A DNA stretch of 64,000 nucleotides from Achromobacter aegrifaciens (lineage in GTDB: Bacteria; Pseudomonadota; Gammaproteobacteria; Burkholderiales; Burkholderiaceae_B), in the NCBI RefSeq assembly GCF_902859735.1, contig NZ_CADIJY010000008.1, positions 1 through 64,000 on the forward strand, in the 5' to 3' direction. Position 1 is the stretch's first letter; each line of letters opens with the position of its first letter. Below are positions 1 to 7,836 of the stretch, piece by piece. Position numbers and translations under genes: made by a program. Below the pieces are notes generated by a model. It worked only from the letters and a program-made list of their open reading frames with translations. It did not search any database and was not told the origin of the DNA.

Positions 1-1536
1 GGCCGCGGCGCCCGCGCCTGCGCCCGCCGCGGCACCGCCGGCTCCGGTCAATCCGCCGACCAGTCCGCCCAGCAATCCGCCGCCAGCAGCGCCTCCCGCC
101 GCACCGCCAGCCGTACCGCCGACGGCGCCGGTCACGCCGCCGAGCAGGCCTGTCACCGGAGCCAGCAGACCACCATTGGCGCCGCCAGTCGCGCCGCCCA
201 CGGCTCCGGTTACGCCACCCAGCAGACCCGTCACGGGCGCCAGCAGGCCACCCGTGCCGTTGGCGCCGCCGGTCAAGCCGCCCGTTACTCCGCCCAGGCC
301 CAGACCGCCGGTGAGCGAGGCGACCGCGCCCGTGGCGTTGGCCAGCGTCGAACCCAGCGGATTGGCGTTGCCCGGCGTGGCATGCAGCAAACCGCCCGCG
401 CTGGCGACAGCGCCGCCAAGTCCTTGCAGCACGCCGTTCAAGCCCGGCGTGCCGCCCGGCAACGCGCCGCCCAGATTCGTGACCGTGCCACCCAGACTGG
501 TCAGCAGGCCGGCCACTGGCGCGCCCAGTTTGGTTGCATCGCCCACTTGCTGCGTCAGGCCCGTGACCTTGCCGGCCAGCGGACTGGCGGTGGGATCGAG
601 CGCGCCGCCCACCCCGGCCAGCACCGGCTGCAGGCCCAGCGGCAGCACGTTGTCGACCGTCTTGCCGACGTTGCCCAGCGCGGGCTCGAGCAGCGGGGTG
701 GTGGGGCCGCCAAGCACCCCGCCGGTCACACCGCCCACCACCTGGGTGATGGGCTGCAACAGGCCGCCCTGGCCTGACAGCGCTCCGGTCAAGGCGCCTA
801 CCGCGCCGGTGGCGTTGCCCAGCACGGTCGTCAGGGGATTCGGATTGTTGGGATTCGCGTTCAGCAGGCCGCCTGTGCTGGCCACGGTCTTGCCCAGGCC
901 GTCCACCAGGCCGCCCACGCCGGCACCCAGGCCCCCGGGCAGTCCTGAGCCTTTGACGTTGCCGCCCAGGTCGCTGACCAGGCCGCCTACCTGTCGGACG
1001 ATGCCGTCGGCCGGCTGCCCCAGACCGGTAGTCGCGCCGATCTGCTGGGTCAGGCCGACGACGGTGTCGGCGACCGGCTTGATCGTGGGATCCAGCGCCT
1101 TGCCCACGCCGCTCAAGGTCGTGTCCAGATTGAGGGGCAGGGTGTTGTCGAGCGCCGCGCCGGTATTGCCCAACGTGGTTTCCAGCAGGCCGCTCACGCG
1201 CGGCGGGTTGGTGCCGCCGCCAGGATCGGTGCCGCCTCCGGGGTCAGTGCCGCCGGGGTTGGTCCCGCCGCCGGGGTTGGTCCCGCCACCGGGATTGGTA
1301 CCACCGCCCGGGTCGGTGCCGCCGCCAGGGTTGGTACCGCCGCCGGGGTTCAGACCGCCGCCGGGATCCAGGCCGCCACCGCCAGGATTGGTCGGAATGT
1401 CCGTCCCGGGCAGGCCCGCGGTTTTCTTTCCGCCGCCGCCACCGCCGCAGGCGGCCAGGGCGCTTACCAGCGCGGTGGCAAGGACGGTGGCGGTCAGGAC
1501 GCGTTGCAGGCGGCGCGTGTCGGAATGGGTATGCAT
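1..1536 (-). CDS. Collagen-like Gly-rich repeat lipoprotein (partial, runs off left edge)
   Basis: The frame is open from an ATG at 1536 to base 1 (512 codons, no stop), preceded by an AAAGGAG ribosome site. The N-terminus is a lipoprotein signal: a charged start, a hydrophobic stretch, and a lipobox ending ALAAC with Cys30, followed by a run of Gly. Residues about 36-112 are short GGGTNP/GGGTDP units. Residues about 113-280 and 281-445 are two diverged copies of one module of about 165 residues; both contain a 'GLTQQ(I/V)G' stretch, a 'GGLL(N/H)A' stretch and an 'NATGAV' stretch. After that come Gly-rich units such as LLAPVTGLLGGVTGAVGG up to the window edge. Similar proteins are annotated as collagen-like repeat proteins in Alcaligenaceae, but the spacing is not a strict Gly-X-Y collagen. 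Function is unknown; a surface-attached, repeat-variable protein is inferred. The C-terminus is outside the window. Confidence 0.8.
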   Translation of the reverse strand, partial: MHTHSDTRRLQRVLTATVLATALVSALAACGGGGGGKKTAGLPGTDIPTNPGGGGLDPGGGLNPGGGTNPGGGTDPGGGTNPGGGTNPGGGTNPGGTDPGGGTDPGGGTNPPRVSGLLETTLGNTGAALDNTLPLNLDTTLSGVGKALDPTIKPVADTVVGLTQQIGATTGLGQPADGIVRQVGGLVSDLGGNVKGSGLPGGLGAGVGGLVDGLGKTVASTGGLLNANPNNPNPLTTVLGNATGAVGALTGALSGQGGLLQPITQVVGGVTGGVLGGPTTPLLEPALGNVGKTVDNVLPLGLQPVLAGVGGALDPTASPLAGKVTGLTQQVGDATKLGAPVAGLLTSLGGTVTNLGGALPGGTPGLNGVLQGLGGAVASAGGLLHATPGNANPLGSTLANATGAVASLTGGLGLGGVTGGLTGGANGTGGLLAPVTGLLGGVTGAVGGATGGANGGLLAPVTGLLGGVTGAVGGTAGGAAGGAAGGGLLGGLVGGLTGAGGAAAGAGAGAAA

Positions 1537-1824
1537 GGCGAGCTCCTTTGGTTGGAAGAGTCAGGCGTCGAAACAACCCGATACGCTTCCTCATGCACAA
1601 ACCATGCCAAGATTTTTCAGACCCGCTTCAAGACGCCTGCTTCGGTAAATTCTGAGAAAATAAATCGCTTCATTATCAATGGGATATGGCGGTGATTAAG
1701 GGTTTTCCTTAAATCTGGAAAATCCTCACTTTTGCGATCGCCAGGAGCCTGCGAATGTTACGGAAAGCCGCCCATTCGACGTAACGTTACGGCGGGCGTT
1801 ACGTAACGCCGGTGGCGTCACCCA
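1537..1824. other. Intergenic region upstream of the lipoprotein gene
   Basis: The stretch between the lipoprotein start and the FhaC-gene terminator has no convincing coding frame. It is AT-richer than its surroundings at 1620-1740. It carries the GTTACG palindrome pair listed separately and presumably the lipoprotein promoter, whose -35/-10 could not be placed with confidence. Confidence 0.4.
1780..1810. promoter_or_regulatory. Two adjacent palindromes (CGTAACGTTACG and GGCGTTACGTAACGCC)
   Basis: A perfect 12-bp palindrome lies at 1780-1791 and a perfect 16-bp palindrome at 1795-1810, both built from GTTACG/CGTAAC. A further TGTTACGG half site lies near 1756-1763. They sit about 245-275 bp upstream of the collagen-like lipoprotein start and just beyond the terminator of the FhaC-like gene, so the lipoprotein is the only nearby gene they could control. 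Shared half sites at close spacing suggest cooperative repressor or activator binding. The regulator is not identified. Confidence 0.4.
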
Positions 1825-1852
1825 AGAAAAAACGCCCGTCATGGCGGGCGTT
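1825..1852 (-). terminator. Rho-independent terminator of the FhaC-like gene
   Basis: Read on the minus strand, an AACGCCCG / CGGGCGTT stem (8 bp, 6-nt loop) is followed by a run of T. It starts about 33 bp after the stop codon of the FhaC-like gene. It separates that gene from the lipoprotein gene, so the two are probably not one transcript. Confidence 0.75.
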
Positions 1853-1884
1853 CATCGGCTTGTCGGGCGCGCTGTTCAGGACGG

Positions 1885-3612
1885 CTAGAACGCGTCGTAA
1901 AACAGCGAATAGTTGGCGTTGAAGCGCACGTCGCGGTTGTCGTTCACGGTGGCCGATCCCACCGGCTTGGCCACGTTGAAATCGAACAGATAGTATTTGT
2001 CGTCGGTAAAGCGCAAGCCGAGAGCCACGGAAGACAGGTGCCGCTGGTTCAAAGTCTGCAGGTCCTTGTTGTTGTACCAAGTGCGTGCGTAGTCGACCAG
2101 GGCGTAGGGCTGCACGCTGGAAAGGTATTCCCAGCCCACGCCGAAGCGGCGATTGATTTCCGCCGATACGCCGACGCCCTTGTCGCCGCTCTGGTCGCCC
2201 TGCGGATAGCCCATGGCGTAACGCCAGCTACCGTACGAGATCTGTTCGGACGACGGCAGGATATTGCTGGAGTACTGCGCCGCACCCGAGAAAACCAGGC
2301 CGATCTGGGCGGGCAGCACGAAGGTCTGCCTGGCGTTGAGGTTGTAGCGGGTGAAGTCCAGGTCGAGCAGCGGAGTGGCGGAATAACCATAGTTGGTCGC
2401 GATGTCCTTCTTTGCCCCCGCCGCGTCGAACCCCTTGGCCACGCTCAACGTGACGTCGGTGGCCTTGGTCTCGGACACCTGGATGTAGCGCATTTCGGCG
2501 GTCGCCGCACGCACCTGCGCATCCTGCTGCAGCCACCGGTCGGTGCTGTGGGCCTCGTACCGGTCCTTCGAATTGGCCGCGTATACGCCCAGCGTTCCCG
2601 TCAGCGATCGGGTGTTGTTCAACAGGAACGGATAGCTCACGCCAACCCCGATGCGGTCGTTCTTCACGCGGCGTTCGAAGCCCAGCATTTCGATCGCGTC
2701 GTCCTGGGGCCGGGCGTCGTAGTGGTAGCCGTCGATCTTGATCGCCAGGCCGTCCGCACCAATCGGCACGCGGATTTCACCCGACACGTACTTCACGTCA
2801 TCGGTATTGAAGGGCACCGAGGCTGTCAGCTTCACTTGCTCGCCCAGGGGCGTCAGGCTGTTGGTCGCCAGGTTCACGATGGGCTGCATGCCGGTGCCCA
2901 GGTCTGCGATGCCGCCGGTCAGGCTGACGGGCTGGCGGCTGGCCGCCAGCACCAGTTCGGTCGCGCCGTCCGCGCGGCGCGGCAAATCCAGGCTGGGCGT
3001 GAACTTGACGCCGGGCACGGTGCGCATCAGGTTCAACTGACGTTCCAGCGTGGCCTGCTTGAGCGGCCTTTCTTCCTGCATCGGCGCGGCCAGCGCTTCA
3101 AGCCGGTCCTGCGCATTGCCGATGTCGCCTTCGATCCGCACGTTGGCGATGTAGCCCTCGACCACTGTCACTACCACCAGGCCGTTGGCAAAGGTCTGGT
3201 TCTGCAGCAGCGCGAAGGAAAGCGGAAAGCCCTTGTCGCGGTAGAGCTGCGTGATCTTGTCGACTTCCTGGACCAGCTCGCCCAGGCTGATTTCCTTGCC
3301 AGCCAGAGGGCTGAGCAATCCGGACACTTCCTCGAATGGAATGGCGCGCACGCCGCTGACGTCGAAATTGCGCGGCACGATGCGTTGAGCCAGCCGGGCC
3401 TGCAAGGCCAGTTGTTCTGGCGTTGCGGTCTGGACGTAGGGCGGGGGTTGCGTTGCCGAGGGCGGACGCTCCAGCCGCGGCATGGCGTCCACCGGGTTGC
3501 CGCGTAGCGGGCCTTCCGCCCTGGCCTGAGAGCTGGCCGCCAATATGCACAAGAGGGCGAGGCAAATCGGACTCGCCGGAAACATGCGTCTCTTGCCTTT
3601 TTCGTCTCTCAT
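1885..3612 (-). CDS. FhaC/ShlB-family two-partner secretion outer-membrane transporter
   Basis: The 575-aa protein has a signal peptide ending SSQARA (the start may be Met10, which gives a more usual signal). A proline-rich linker follows, then a POTRA domain (about residues 78-155, with the 'VSGVRAIPFEEV' and 'QLYRDKGFPLSFALL' patterns), a second POTRA-like part, and a C-terminal 16-strand-type barrel ending in Phe (SLFYDAF), as Omp85-superfamily proteins do. Family members move one large beta-helical TpsA partner across the outer membrane. The loop-6 signature normally reads VRG(Y/F) followed by GDxG; here it reads AMGYPQGDQSGDKG, so the conserved Arg is Met. No TpsA partner is present in the window. 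The gene downstream on the same strand is the collagen-like lipoprotein, separated by a terminator. The substrate is unknown. Confidence 0.85.
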   Translation of the reverse strand: MRDEKGKRRMFPASPICLALLCILAASSQARAEGPLRGNPVDAMPRLERPPSATQPPPYVQTATPEQLALQARLAQRIVPRNFDVSGVRAIPFEEVSGLLSPLAGKEISLGELVQEVDKITQLYRDKGFPLSFALLQNQTFANGLVVVTVVEGYIANVRIEGDIGNAQDRLEALAAPMQEERPLKQATLERQLNLMRTVPGVKFTPSLDLPRRADGATELVLAASRQPVSLTGGIADLGTGMQPIVNLATNSLTPLGEQVKLTASVPFNTDDVKYVSGEIRVPIGADGLAIKIDGYHYDARPQDDAIEMLGFERRVKNDRIGVGVSYPFLLNNTRSLTGTLGVYAANSKDRYEAHSTDRWLQQDAQVRAATAEMRYIQVSETKATDVTLSVAKGFDAAGAKKDIATNYGYSATPLLDLDFTRYNLNARQTFVLPAQIGLVFSGAAQYSSNILPSSEQISYGSWRYAMGYPQGDQSGDKGVGVSAEINRRFGVGWEYLSSVQPYALVDYARTWYNNKDLQTLNQRHLSSVALGLRFTDDKYYLFDFNVAKPVGSATVNDNRDVRFNANYSLFYDAF

Positions 3613-4091
3613 TTCCGCTGGCGCTTCTGAACGGATAGCTGATCCCGATCGAGTATCGGATGGAAAAGGGCTGCAACAGTGTTAGGAAAAAGTTGCATTT
3701 GCCGGTGCGCATATGGTGCCAGCAATCCCGGCAGAATGACAATTAATTTCAAATTCCGCCTCCCTCGGCTCATCGCGTCGACATTATTTCGGAATATTCT
3801 TCCGTTGCGGAAACTATTTTCGGGCCAAGATAACCGCCGTTCAGCCGGATTTAATAATGTTTTCGAAAACTTAGGAGCGTTCGTTACACATCTTATGTCG
3901 CAATATAGCGAAATTCAGTGAAAACCCTGATGTGTATGATTTGGCAATATATAAACTAAAGATACGTATCAAAAATACGCAAAATGTGTGGCCCGCCCGG
4001 AGGTCAAGATGGCTGGGGATTACCGCAAGAATTGCTGCAACTGCCTGACGGCCGCGTATTGCCGTCATGGCTCGCCACAAACGGGGCATTC
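3613..4091. other. Low-GC intergenic region between the FhaC-like and MHYT genes
   Basis: About 480 bp without a supported gene. It is clearly more AT-rich than the rest of the window, especially 3730-3990. It holds alternating CGGAA (3790-3794), TTCCG (3800-3804) and CGGAA (3808-3812) elements, which form two overlapping short inverted repeats, and a 10-bp palindrome GATACGTATC at 3961-3970. A TTGGCA at 3941 with a TACGTA 16 bp later is a possible promoter for the MHYT gene. It probably carries divergent regulation for both neighbours. Confidence 0.35.
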
Positions 4092-4922
4092 ATGAGCCCG
4101 GGCGATATCGTTCCGCTTTCATTCAATGGCGGTCTGGTGGCGCTTTCGTTCCTGATCGCCGCCTTGGGTTCGTATGTGGCCCTGCTGGCCGCAGCCGGTA
4201 TTCGGGCAGAAACCCAGGACGGCGAAATCCGCATCGGCTATATCGTCATCGGCGCGGTGGCGATGGGCGGCGTGGGTATCTGGAGCATGCATTTCATCGG
4301 CATGCTGGCGCAGAACCTGCCGTTTGAAGTGGGTTACCAGGTCGGCCTGACGATACTCAGTTTCGTGGTTGCCGCAGGATTTTCCGGCTGGGCGTTCTGG
4401 TATGTCGGCCGCGAACGCTTTACCTTTCTCCGCTGTCTGGTCGGCGGTTGCGCGGCGGGGTTTGGCGTGGCCTCCATGCATTATGTCGGCATGAGCGCGG
4501 CGCGCATGCCGGCGGTATTGCTCTGGAACCTGCCGCTGGTGGTTTTGTCGGTGCTGATCGCCGTCATCGCGGCTACCGCGGCCTTGTGGCTTGCCTTCAA
4601 TACCCAGAATGAACGCCAGCGCATCGGCGCAGCCGTTTTGATGGCCATCGCGGTTTGCGGCATGCACTACACCGGCGCGGCCGCCGGCGCCGTCATCTGC
4701 ACGACCCAGAATGACGCCGTCGGCCTGCATATCGGCGGCGCCAAGCTGCCATACATCGCTTTCGCGCTCTCGATCGTCACCTTGTTCCTCATGCGTTGGC
4801 ATTTGCAGCGCGCTTCCGAACGCTTTCGCGCGCGCACGGCGCAGCGCATCGACTCGATCATTGAATCGGCACCTGGCGCGGCTCCGGACAGATTGCCCGG
4901 AGCCACGCCAGGGCCGGGTTAG
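4092..4922 (+). CDS. MHYT-domain integral membrane sensor protein
   Basis: The protein is 276 aa from the ATG at 4092. The frame opens further upstream, but those starts lack a ribosome site and add a non-membrane segment. It has about seven hydrophobic segments and three MHYT motifs: WSMHFIGM, SMHYVGM and CGMHYTG. The MHYT domain is thought to bind metal, possibly copper, and to sense O2, CO or NO. It is usually fused to GGDEF/EAL or kinase modules. Here it stands alone, with only a short basic cytoplasmic tail rich in Arg, Ala and Pro. It lies directly upstream of the Flp pilus cluster on the same strand, but a 128-bp gap separates them and a shared role is only a guess. Confidence 0.85.
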   Translation: MSPGDIVPLSFNGGLVALSFLIAALGSYVALLAAAGIRAETQDGEIRIGYIVIGAVAMGGVGIWSMHFIGMLAQNLPFEVGYQVGLTILSFVVAAGFSGWAFWYVGRERFTFLRCLVGGCAAGFGVASMHYVGMSAARMPAVLLWNLPLVVLSVLIAVIAATAALWLAFNTQNERQRIGAAVLMAIAVCGMHYTGAAAGAVICTTQNDAVGLHIGGAKLPYIAFALSIVTLFLMRWHLQRASERFRARTAQRIDSIIESAPGAAPDRLPGATPGPG

Positions 4923-5050
4923 CTGGACCCTGGACGCGCGCCGCGGGAATCACGGCGGCGCGCAGGCAGTTCCAGGCTTTAGGGGGCCCTGCTTCTTGAA
5001 GAATGTTGAAGAACGGCCCCAGTCATCAATCGAGACCCATGGAGCTCGAC

Positions 5051-5251
5051 ATGAAAGCGACACTTGCGCAGTTCTGGAATGACGAAGACGGCATCACCGC
5101 CCTGGAGTACGGGCTGATCGCGGGAATGGTGGCGGTCGCCCTCATTGTCGCAGTGGGGGCGTTTACCGGGTCCTTGAAGGGCATGTTCGAGGAACTTGGC
5201 ACCAAGCTGGACAACGCCAAGACCGGTACCACCACCCCGCCTCCGACCTGA
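5051..5251 (+). CDS. flp: Flp-type pilin (major Tad pilus subunit)
   Basis: The 66-aa prepilin has the Flp signature: a short leader ending DEDG, prepilin cleavage after Gly14, then ITALEYGLIAG with Glu at +5 and Tyr at +6, and a single hydrophobic helix. The C-terminal tail is short and Thr/Pro-rich. A GGAG precedes the ATG at the right spacing; an in-frame upstream start at 5003 would add 16 residues without a better site. It is the first gene of the tad cluster, with the prepilin peptidase following. Fibres of this protein mediate adherence and biofilm formation in other bacteria. Confidence 0.93.
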   Translation: MKATLAQFWNDEDGITALEYGLIAGMVAVALIVAVGAFTGSLKGMFEELGTKLDNAKTGTTTPPPT

Positions 5252-5393
5252 GCCGCAACCCGTTCGCGCCGTGGCGGCGGTGAGTCGCTTGCCGCCGCGG
5301 CGCGTGCCCGCAACATCGCATCACTTGATTGAAGGAGTCCGCGCCGATCCGGCGCGCCCGTTGTCGCATTCGTTTTTTCAGAAGGTCTTAGCC

Positions 5394-5915
5394 TTGTATC
5401 CAGGGGTAGTGCTGTGGTGGCTGTTGTTCACATGCTGGATTCTGGCGCTGATCCACGCCGATCTGCGCTATCGCCGCGTCCCCAACCGGCTGATCATCGC
5501 GGGACTTGCGGGCCAATTGCTATGGCTGCTGGCGGCCTTGCTGGCGCCTGGCTGGGCCTATCCGCCGCGATGGTCGGGATGGTGGATGGCGCTGGCCGGC
5601 TTTTTGGTCGCGGCGCCATTCCTGCCCTTGTGGCGCAGGCGTCTCATGGGAGCAGGGGATATCAAGGCCATCGCCGTGCTCGGACTGCTGCTGGGCTTCG
5701 CGCCGCTGATGGTGACGCTGGCGCTGGCCAGCGTGCTGGCCGGCCTGCATGGCCTGCTGTATCTGGCGGTGTCCCGGGTCTGGGCGCTGAGCAACCGGGC
5801 GCGGCAGATCCCCTATGCCGCGTATCTGGGCCTCGCCGCCGGCATCGCGGTTCTTATTCCGTGGAGTTCGCCTTGGTATTCGTGGTGTTCTTCCTGGTGT
5901 TTTACGGGATCCTGA
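5394..5915 (+). CDS. tadV: TadV/CpaA A24-family prepilin peptidase
   Basis: The 173-aa protein is read from a TTG at 5394, chosen because GAAGG lies 8 bp upstream and the longer frame adds non-membrane Pro/Arg-rich sequence. It is a polytopic membrane protein with both aspartate motifs of A24 peptidases: Asp23 in HADLRYRRVPN and Asp89 in GAGDIK. It would cleave the Flp prepilin and the TadE-like pseudopilins at the inner membrane. The last 20 codons are read in another frame by the next gene's conserved N-terminus, so the two genes overlap by roughly 50-70 bp. Confidence 0.85.
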   Translation: MYPGVVLWWLLFTCWILALIHADLRYRRVPNRLIIAGLAGQLLWLLAALLAPGWAYPPRWSGWWMALAGFLVAAPFLPLWRRRLMGAGDIKAIAVLGLLLGFAPLMVTLALASVLAGLHGLLYLAVSRVWALSNRARQIPYAAYLGLAAGIAVLIPWSSPWYSWCSSWCFTGS

Positions 5916-6322
5916 CGTATTCCCTGGTGGTCGCCGCGCAGCATTCCGTGACCTTGGCCGCGCAGGATGGCGCGCGCAAGGTCCTGCAGTGGCAGGCGGG
6001 TTCCGCGTCGCTGACGGCGCGAGCCGACGCCGGCCGCGATTCCGCGCTGTACCAGGCGGAGTGGATCAGCACGATGTCCGCCGCGCCGGTCCAGGTGGCG
6101 GTCTGCGGCAGCGCGGGCGCGCTCAGCAGCGCGGCCGGCGGCGCCTGCAGCGGCATGCCGTTGGCGCAGGACCAGATCGAAGTCACCGTGTCCTACGCCT
6201 ATGGCGCCCATCCGCTCATCCCCTCGGTGCCGCTGCTGCAGGCGGCGTTGATGCCGGCCTCCAGCGTGCTGAGTGCGCGCGCCACGGTGCATCTGGGCAA
6301 TGCCCTGGGCGGGGGAGGCTGA
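5861..6322 (+). CDS. tadE: TadE-like pseudopilin (start codon uncertain)
   Basis: The reading frame encodes a TadE N-terminus: RRRHRGSYSVEFALVF followed by a long hydrophobic helix, then a periplasmic domain with a Cys pair (VCGSAG, GACSGMP). In the family the RG-x3-VEF segment is part of the prepilin-like signal and should be translated. It begins at 5846, yet between about 5580 and 5861 the frame has no ATG, GTG or TTG. The GTG at 5861 given here is the first ordinary start and would cut the motif. A rare start codon, coupling from tadV, or a frameshift near 5815-5845 are the alternatives. It ends one base before the next gene starts. Confidence 0.65.
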   Translation: MEFALVFVVFFLVFYGILTYSLVVAAQHSVTLAAQDGARKVLQWQAGSASLTARADAGRDSALYQAEWISTMSAAPVQVAVCGSAGALSSAAGGACSGMPLAQDQIEVTVSYAYGAHPLIPSVPLLQAALMPASSVLSARATVHLGNALGGGG

Positions 6323-6323
6323 G

Positions 6324-6815
6324 ATGCGAGCCTGCGTGCAACTCCCTGCCGGCCAGACTTCACGCAAGCGCCAGCGCGGCATCGCGGCGTTGGAGTTTTC
6401 GCTGACGCTCACCTTGCTGCTGCTCTTCATCTGCGGCGTGGTTGGATTCGGCGCGCTGTTCTGGATGCAGCAGCAGTTGGCCGCCGCCGCGGCCGACGGC
6501 GCGCGCGCCGCGGTCTACGCCCGTTTCAGTGGTCAGGCCGATGTGCCTGCGGCGGCCTGCCTGGCGGCGATGGGCACCTTTTCCGCCGGCTCGGCGGTGC
6601 TGTGCAGCACCACGCGCGCGCCGTGTGCATGGGCTGGGGCGGGCGGCAGGCCAGCCGATTGCGCCACCGTCGCCATGACCTACAACACGCAGTCCTGGCC
6701 GCTATTGGAGACCGTGCGAGGGCTGATCACGGCGTTGCCGGGCACGAACCGGAACTGGATACCCAACAGATTGCATTCGCAGGCCGTCGTGCAGATATCG
6801 CAGGGGACACCATGA
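6324..6815 (+). CDS. tadF: TadE/TadF-like pseudopilin
   Basis: The 163-aa protein has a basic N-terminus, a prepilin-like junction at Arg18-Gly19 with Glu24 (QRGIAALEF), one transmembrane helix (LTLTLLLLFICGVVGFG), and a Cys-containing periplasmic part. This matches the second minor pseudopilin of tad loci, often named tadF. A GGAGG just before the ATG overlaps the end of the preceding gene, and its own stop overlaps the next start (ATGA), so translation is coupled. It is probably processed by TadV and needed for pilus assembly. Confidence 0.8.
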   Translation: MRACVQLPAGQTSRKRQRGIAALEFSLTLTLLLLFICGVVGFGALFWMQQQLAAAAADGARAAVYARFSGQADVPAAACLAAMGTFSAGSAVLCSTTRAPCAWAGAGGRPADCATVAMTYNTQSWPLLETVRGLITALPGTNRNWIPNRLHSQAVVQISQGTP

Positions 6816-7771
6816 GCAGTCTGAGCAAGATCATCGCGGGCATGTTGCTGGTGGCGGGCCTGGTGCTGGCCTTCGTGGCCTGGCGGCTGGCCTCGGCGCC
6901 CGCGAGTCCCCCGGCCAGCGTGGCGCCTGCGCCTGTCGCGGCGACGCGGGCGGAACCGCTCAAACTCCATCCGGTGGTGGTGGCGCGAGAGCCGATTCCG
7001 GCCGGTTCGCGCATCGACAGCGCAAGAATGCTGACGGTGGCGCAGTGGCAGGTTGCACTGTCCGGCGGGTTTGCCGACGTCGCTCCGCTGGAGGGCGCGG
7101 TGACGAAGGTCGACATCGCCGCAGGCGATCCGATAGTGCCCAGCCTGCTGACGCAGGGCCTGGCGCGCCAGCTCAAACCGGGCGAACGCGCGGTCGCCAT
7201 CGCGGTGGACGAAGTGATCGGCGGCGGCAATCGCATCGTTCCCGGCGACATGGTGGACGTGTTCTTCATGATCGAGAAAAGCGCCGAAGTGGCCGTCGGC
7301 CAGGCCCGCCTGCTGCAGTCGCAGGTGCGCGTGCTGGCGTATGGCAAGGCGACGGTGGAAGGGCCGGACGAAAAGTCGGCGCTGCAACAGGGCGGTCCCG
7401 GCCAGCCGGCGCGCACCGCGGTGCTGGCCGTGCCGGTCGATCGCGTCAACGAGTTGATGCTGGCCAGCCGCGCCGGGCGCCTGCAGTTGGCTTTGCGCCC
7501 GGTGGGCGATGACAGCATGCCCGACGCGCAGTTGTTCGCCCAGCGCGGCACGGTGCTGCCGGTGCGGGCCGACTTGACCCCTGCGCAGCGCGAATCGCTG
7601 CTGACGGGACCGAACCGCGCCTATGCCGGCGAGAGCCTGGTGCAACTGGACGGCACGACGGCCGCGGCGCTGGCGCCCGCCGCCCGCGCCGCCGGCCGGC
7701 CCCAGGGTTCCGGCGGCGGCAGGACTGTGGAAATCATCCGAGGAGAGAAATCCGAGCGCGTGCGCTATTGA
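6812..7771 (+). CDS. cpaB: RcpC/CpaB Flp pilus assembly protein
   Basis: The 319-aa protein has an N-terminal membrane anchor (residues about 7-27), an Ala/Pro-rich linker and a SAF-type domain beginning 'VVVAREPIPAGSRIDSARM'. The conserved 'RAVAIAVDEVIGGGNRIVPGDMVDVF' stretch is diagnostic of CpaB/RcpC. It is a periplasmic protein that works with the secretin channel of the Tad system. Its ATG overlaps the stop of the preceding pseudopilin gene. The C-terminus is low-complexity Ala/Gly-rich. Confidence 0.92.
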   Translation: MSSLSKIIAGMLLVAGLVLAFVAWRLASAPASPPASVAPAPVAATRAEPLKLHPVVVAREPIPAGSRIDSARMLTVAQWQVALSGGFADVAPLEGAVTKVDIAAGDPIVPSLLTQGLARQLKPGERAVAIAVDEVIGGGNRIVPGDMVDVFFMIEKSAEVAVGQARLLQSQVRVLAYGKATVEGPDEKSALQQGGPGQPARTAVLAVPVDRVNELMLASRAGRLQLALRPVGDDSMPDAQLFAQRGTVLPVRADLTPAQRESLLTGPNRAYAGESLVQLDGTTAAALAPAARAAGRPQGSGGGRTVEIIRGEKSERVRY

Positions 7772-7836
7772 ACGGGGCTGCGGGCGGACCAGGCGCTGGC
7801 CGCAGCCGGACTTATTCCATCATCGGGTCCAGCACT

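Noticed and set aside
1210-1400. Tandem short repeats that might be a CRISPR array
   Set aside because: The repeats are in-frame GGGTNP codons within the lipoprotein gene, with no unique spacers.
176-1648. A 490-codon Pro-rich open frame on the plus strand
   Set aside because: It is the antisense image of the Gly-rich lipoprotein gene; Gly codons read backwards give Pro. The minus frame has a lipoprotein signal and ribosome site.
3679-3921. An 80-codon plus-strand frame in the low-GC gap
   Set aside because: It has no ribosome site, no signal or domain pattern, and unusual codon use; it is treated as intergenic.
4923-5050. Sigma-54 promoter upstream of flp
   Set aside because: No GG-N10-GC pair with TGGCA/TTGC context was found, despite the sigma-54 activator at the end of the cluster.
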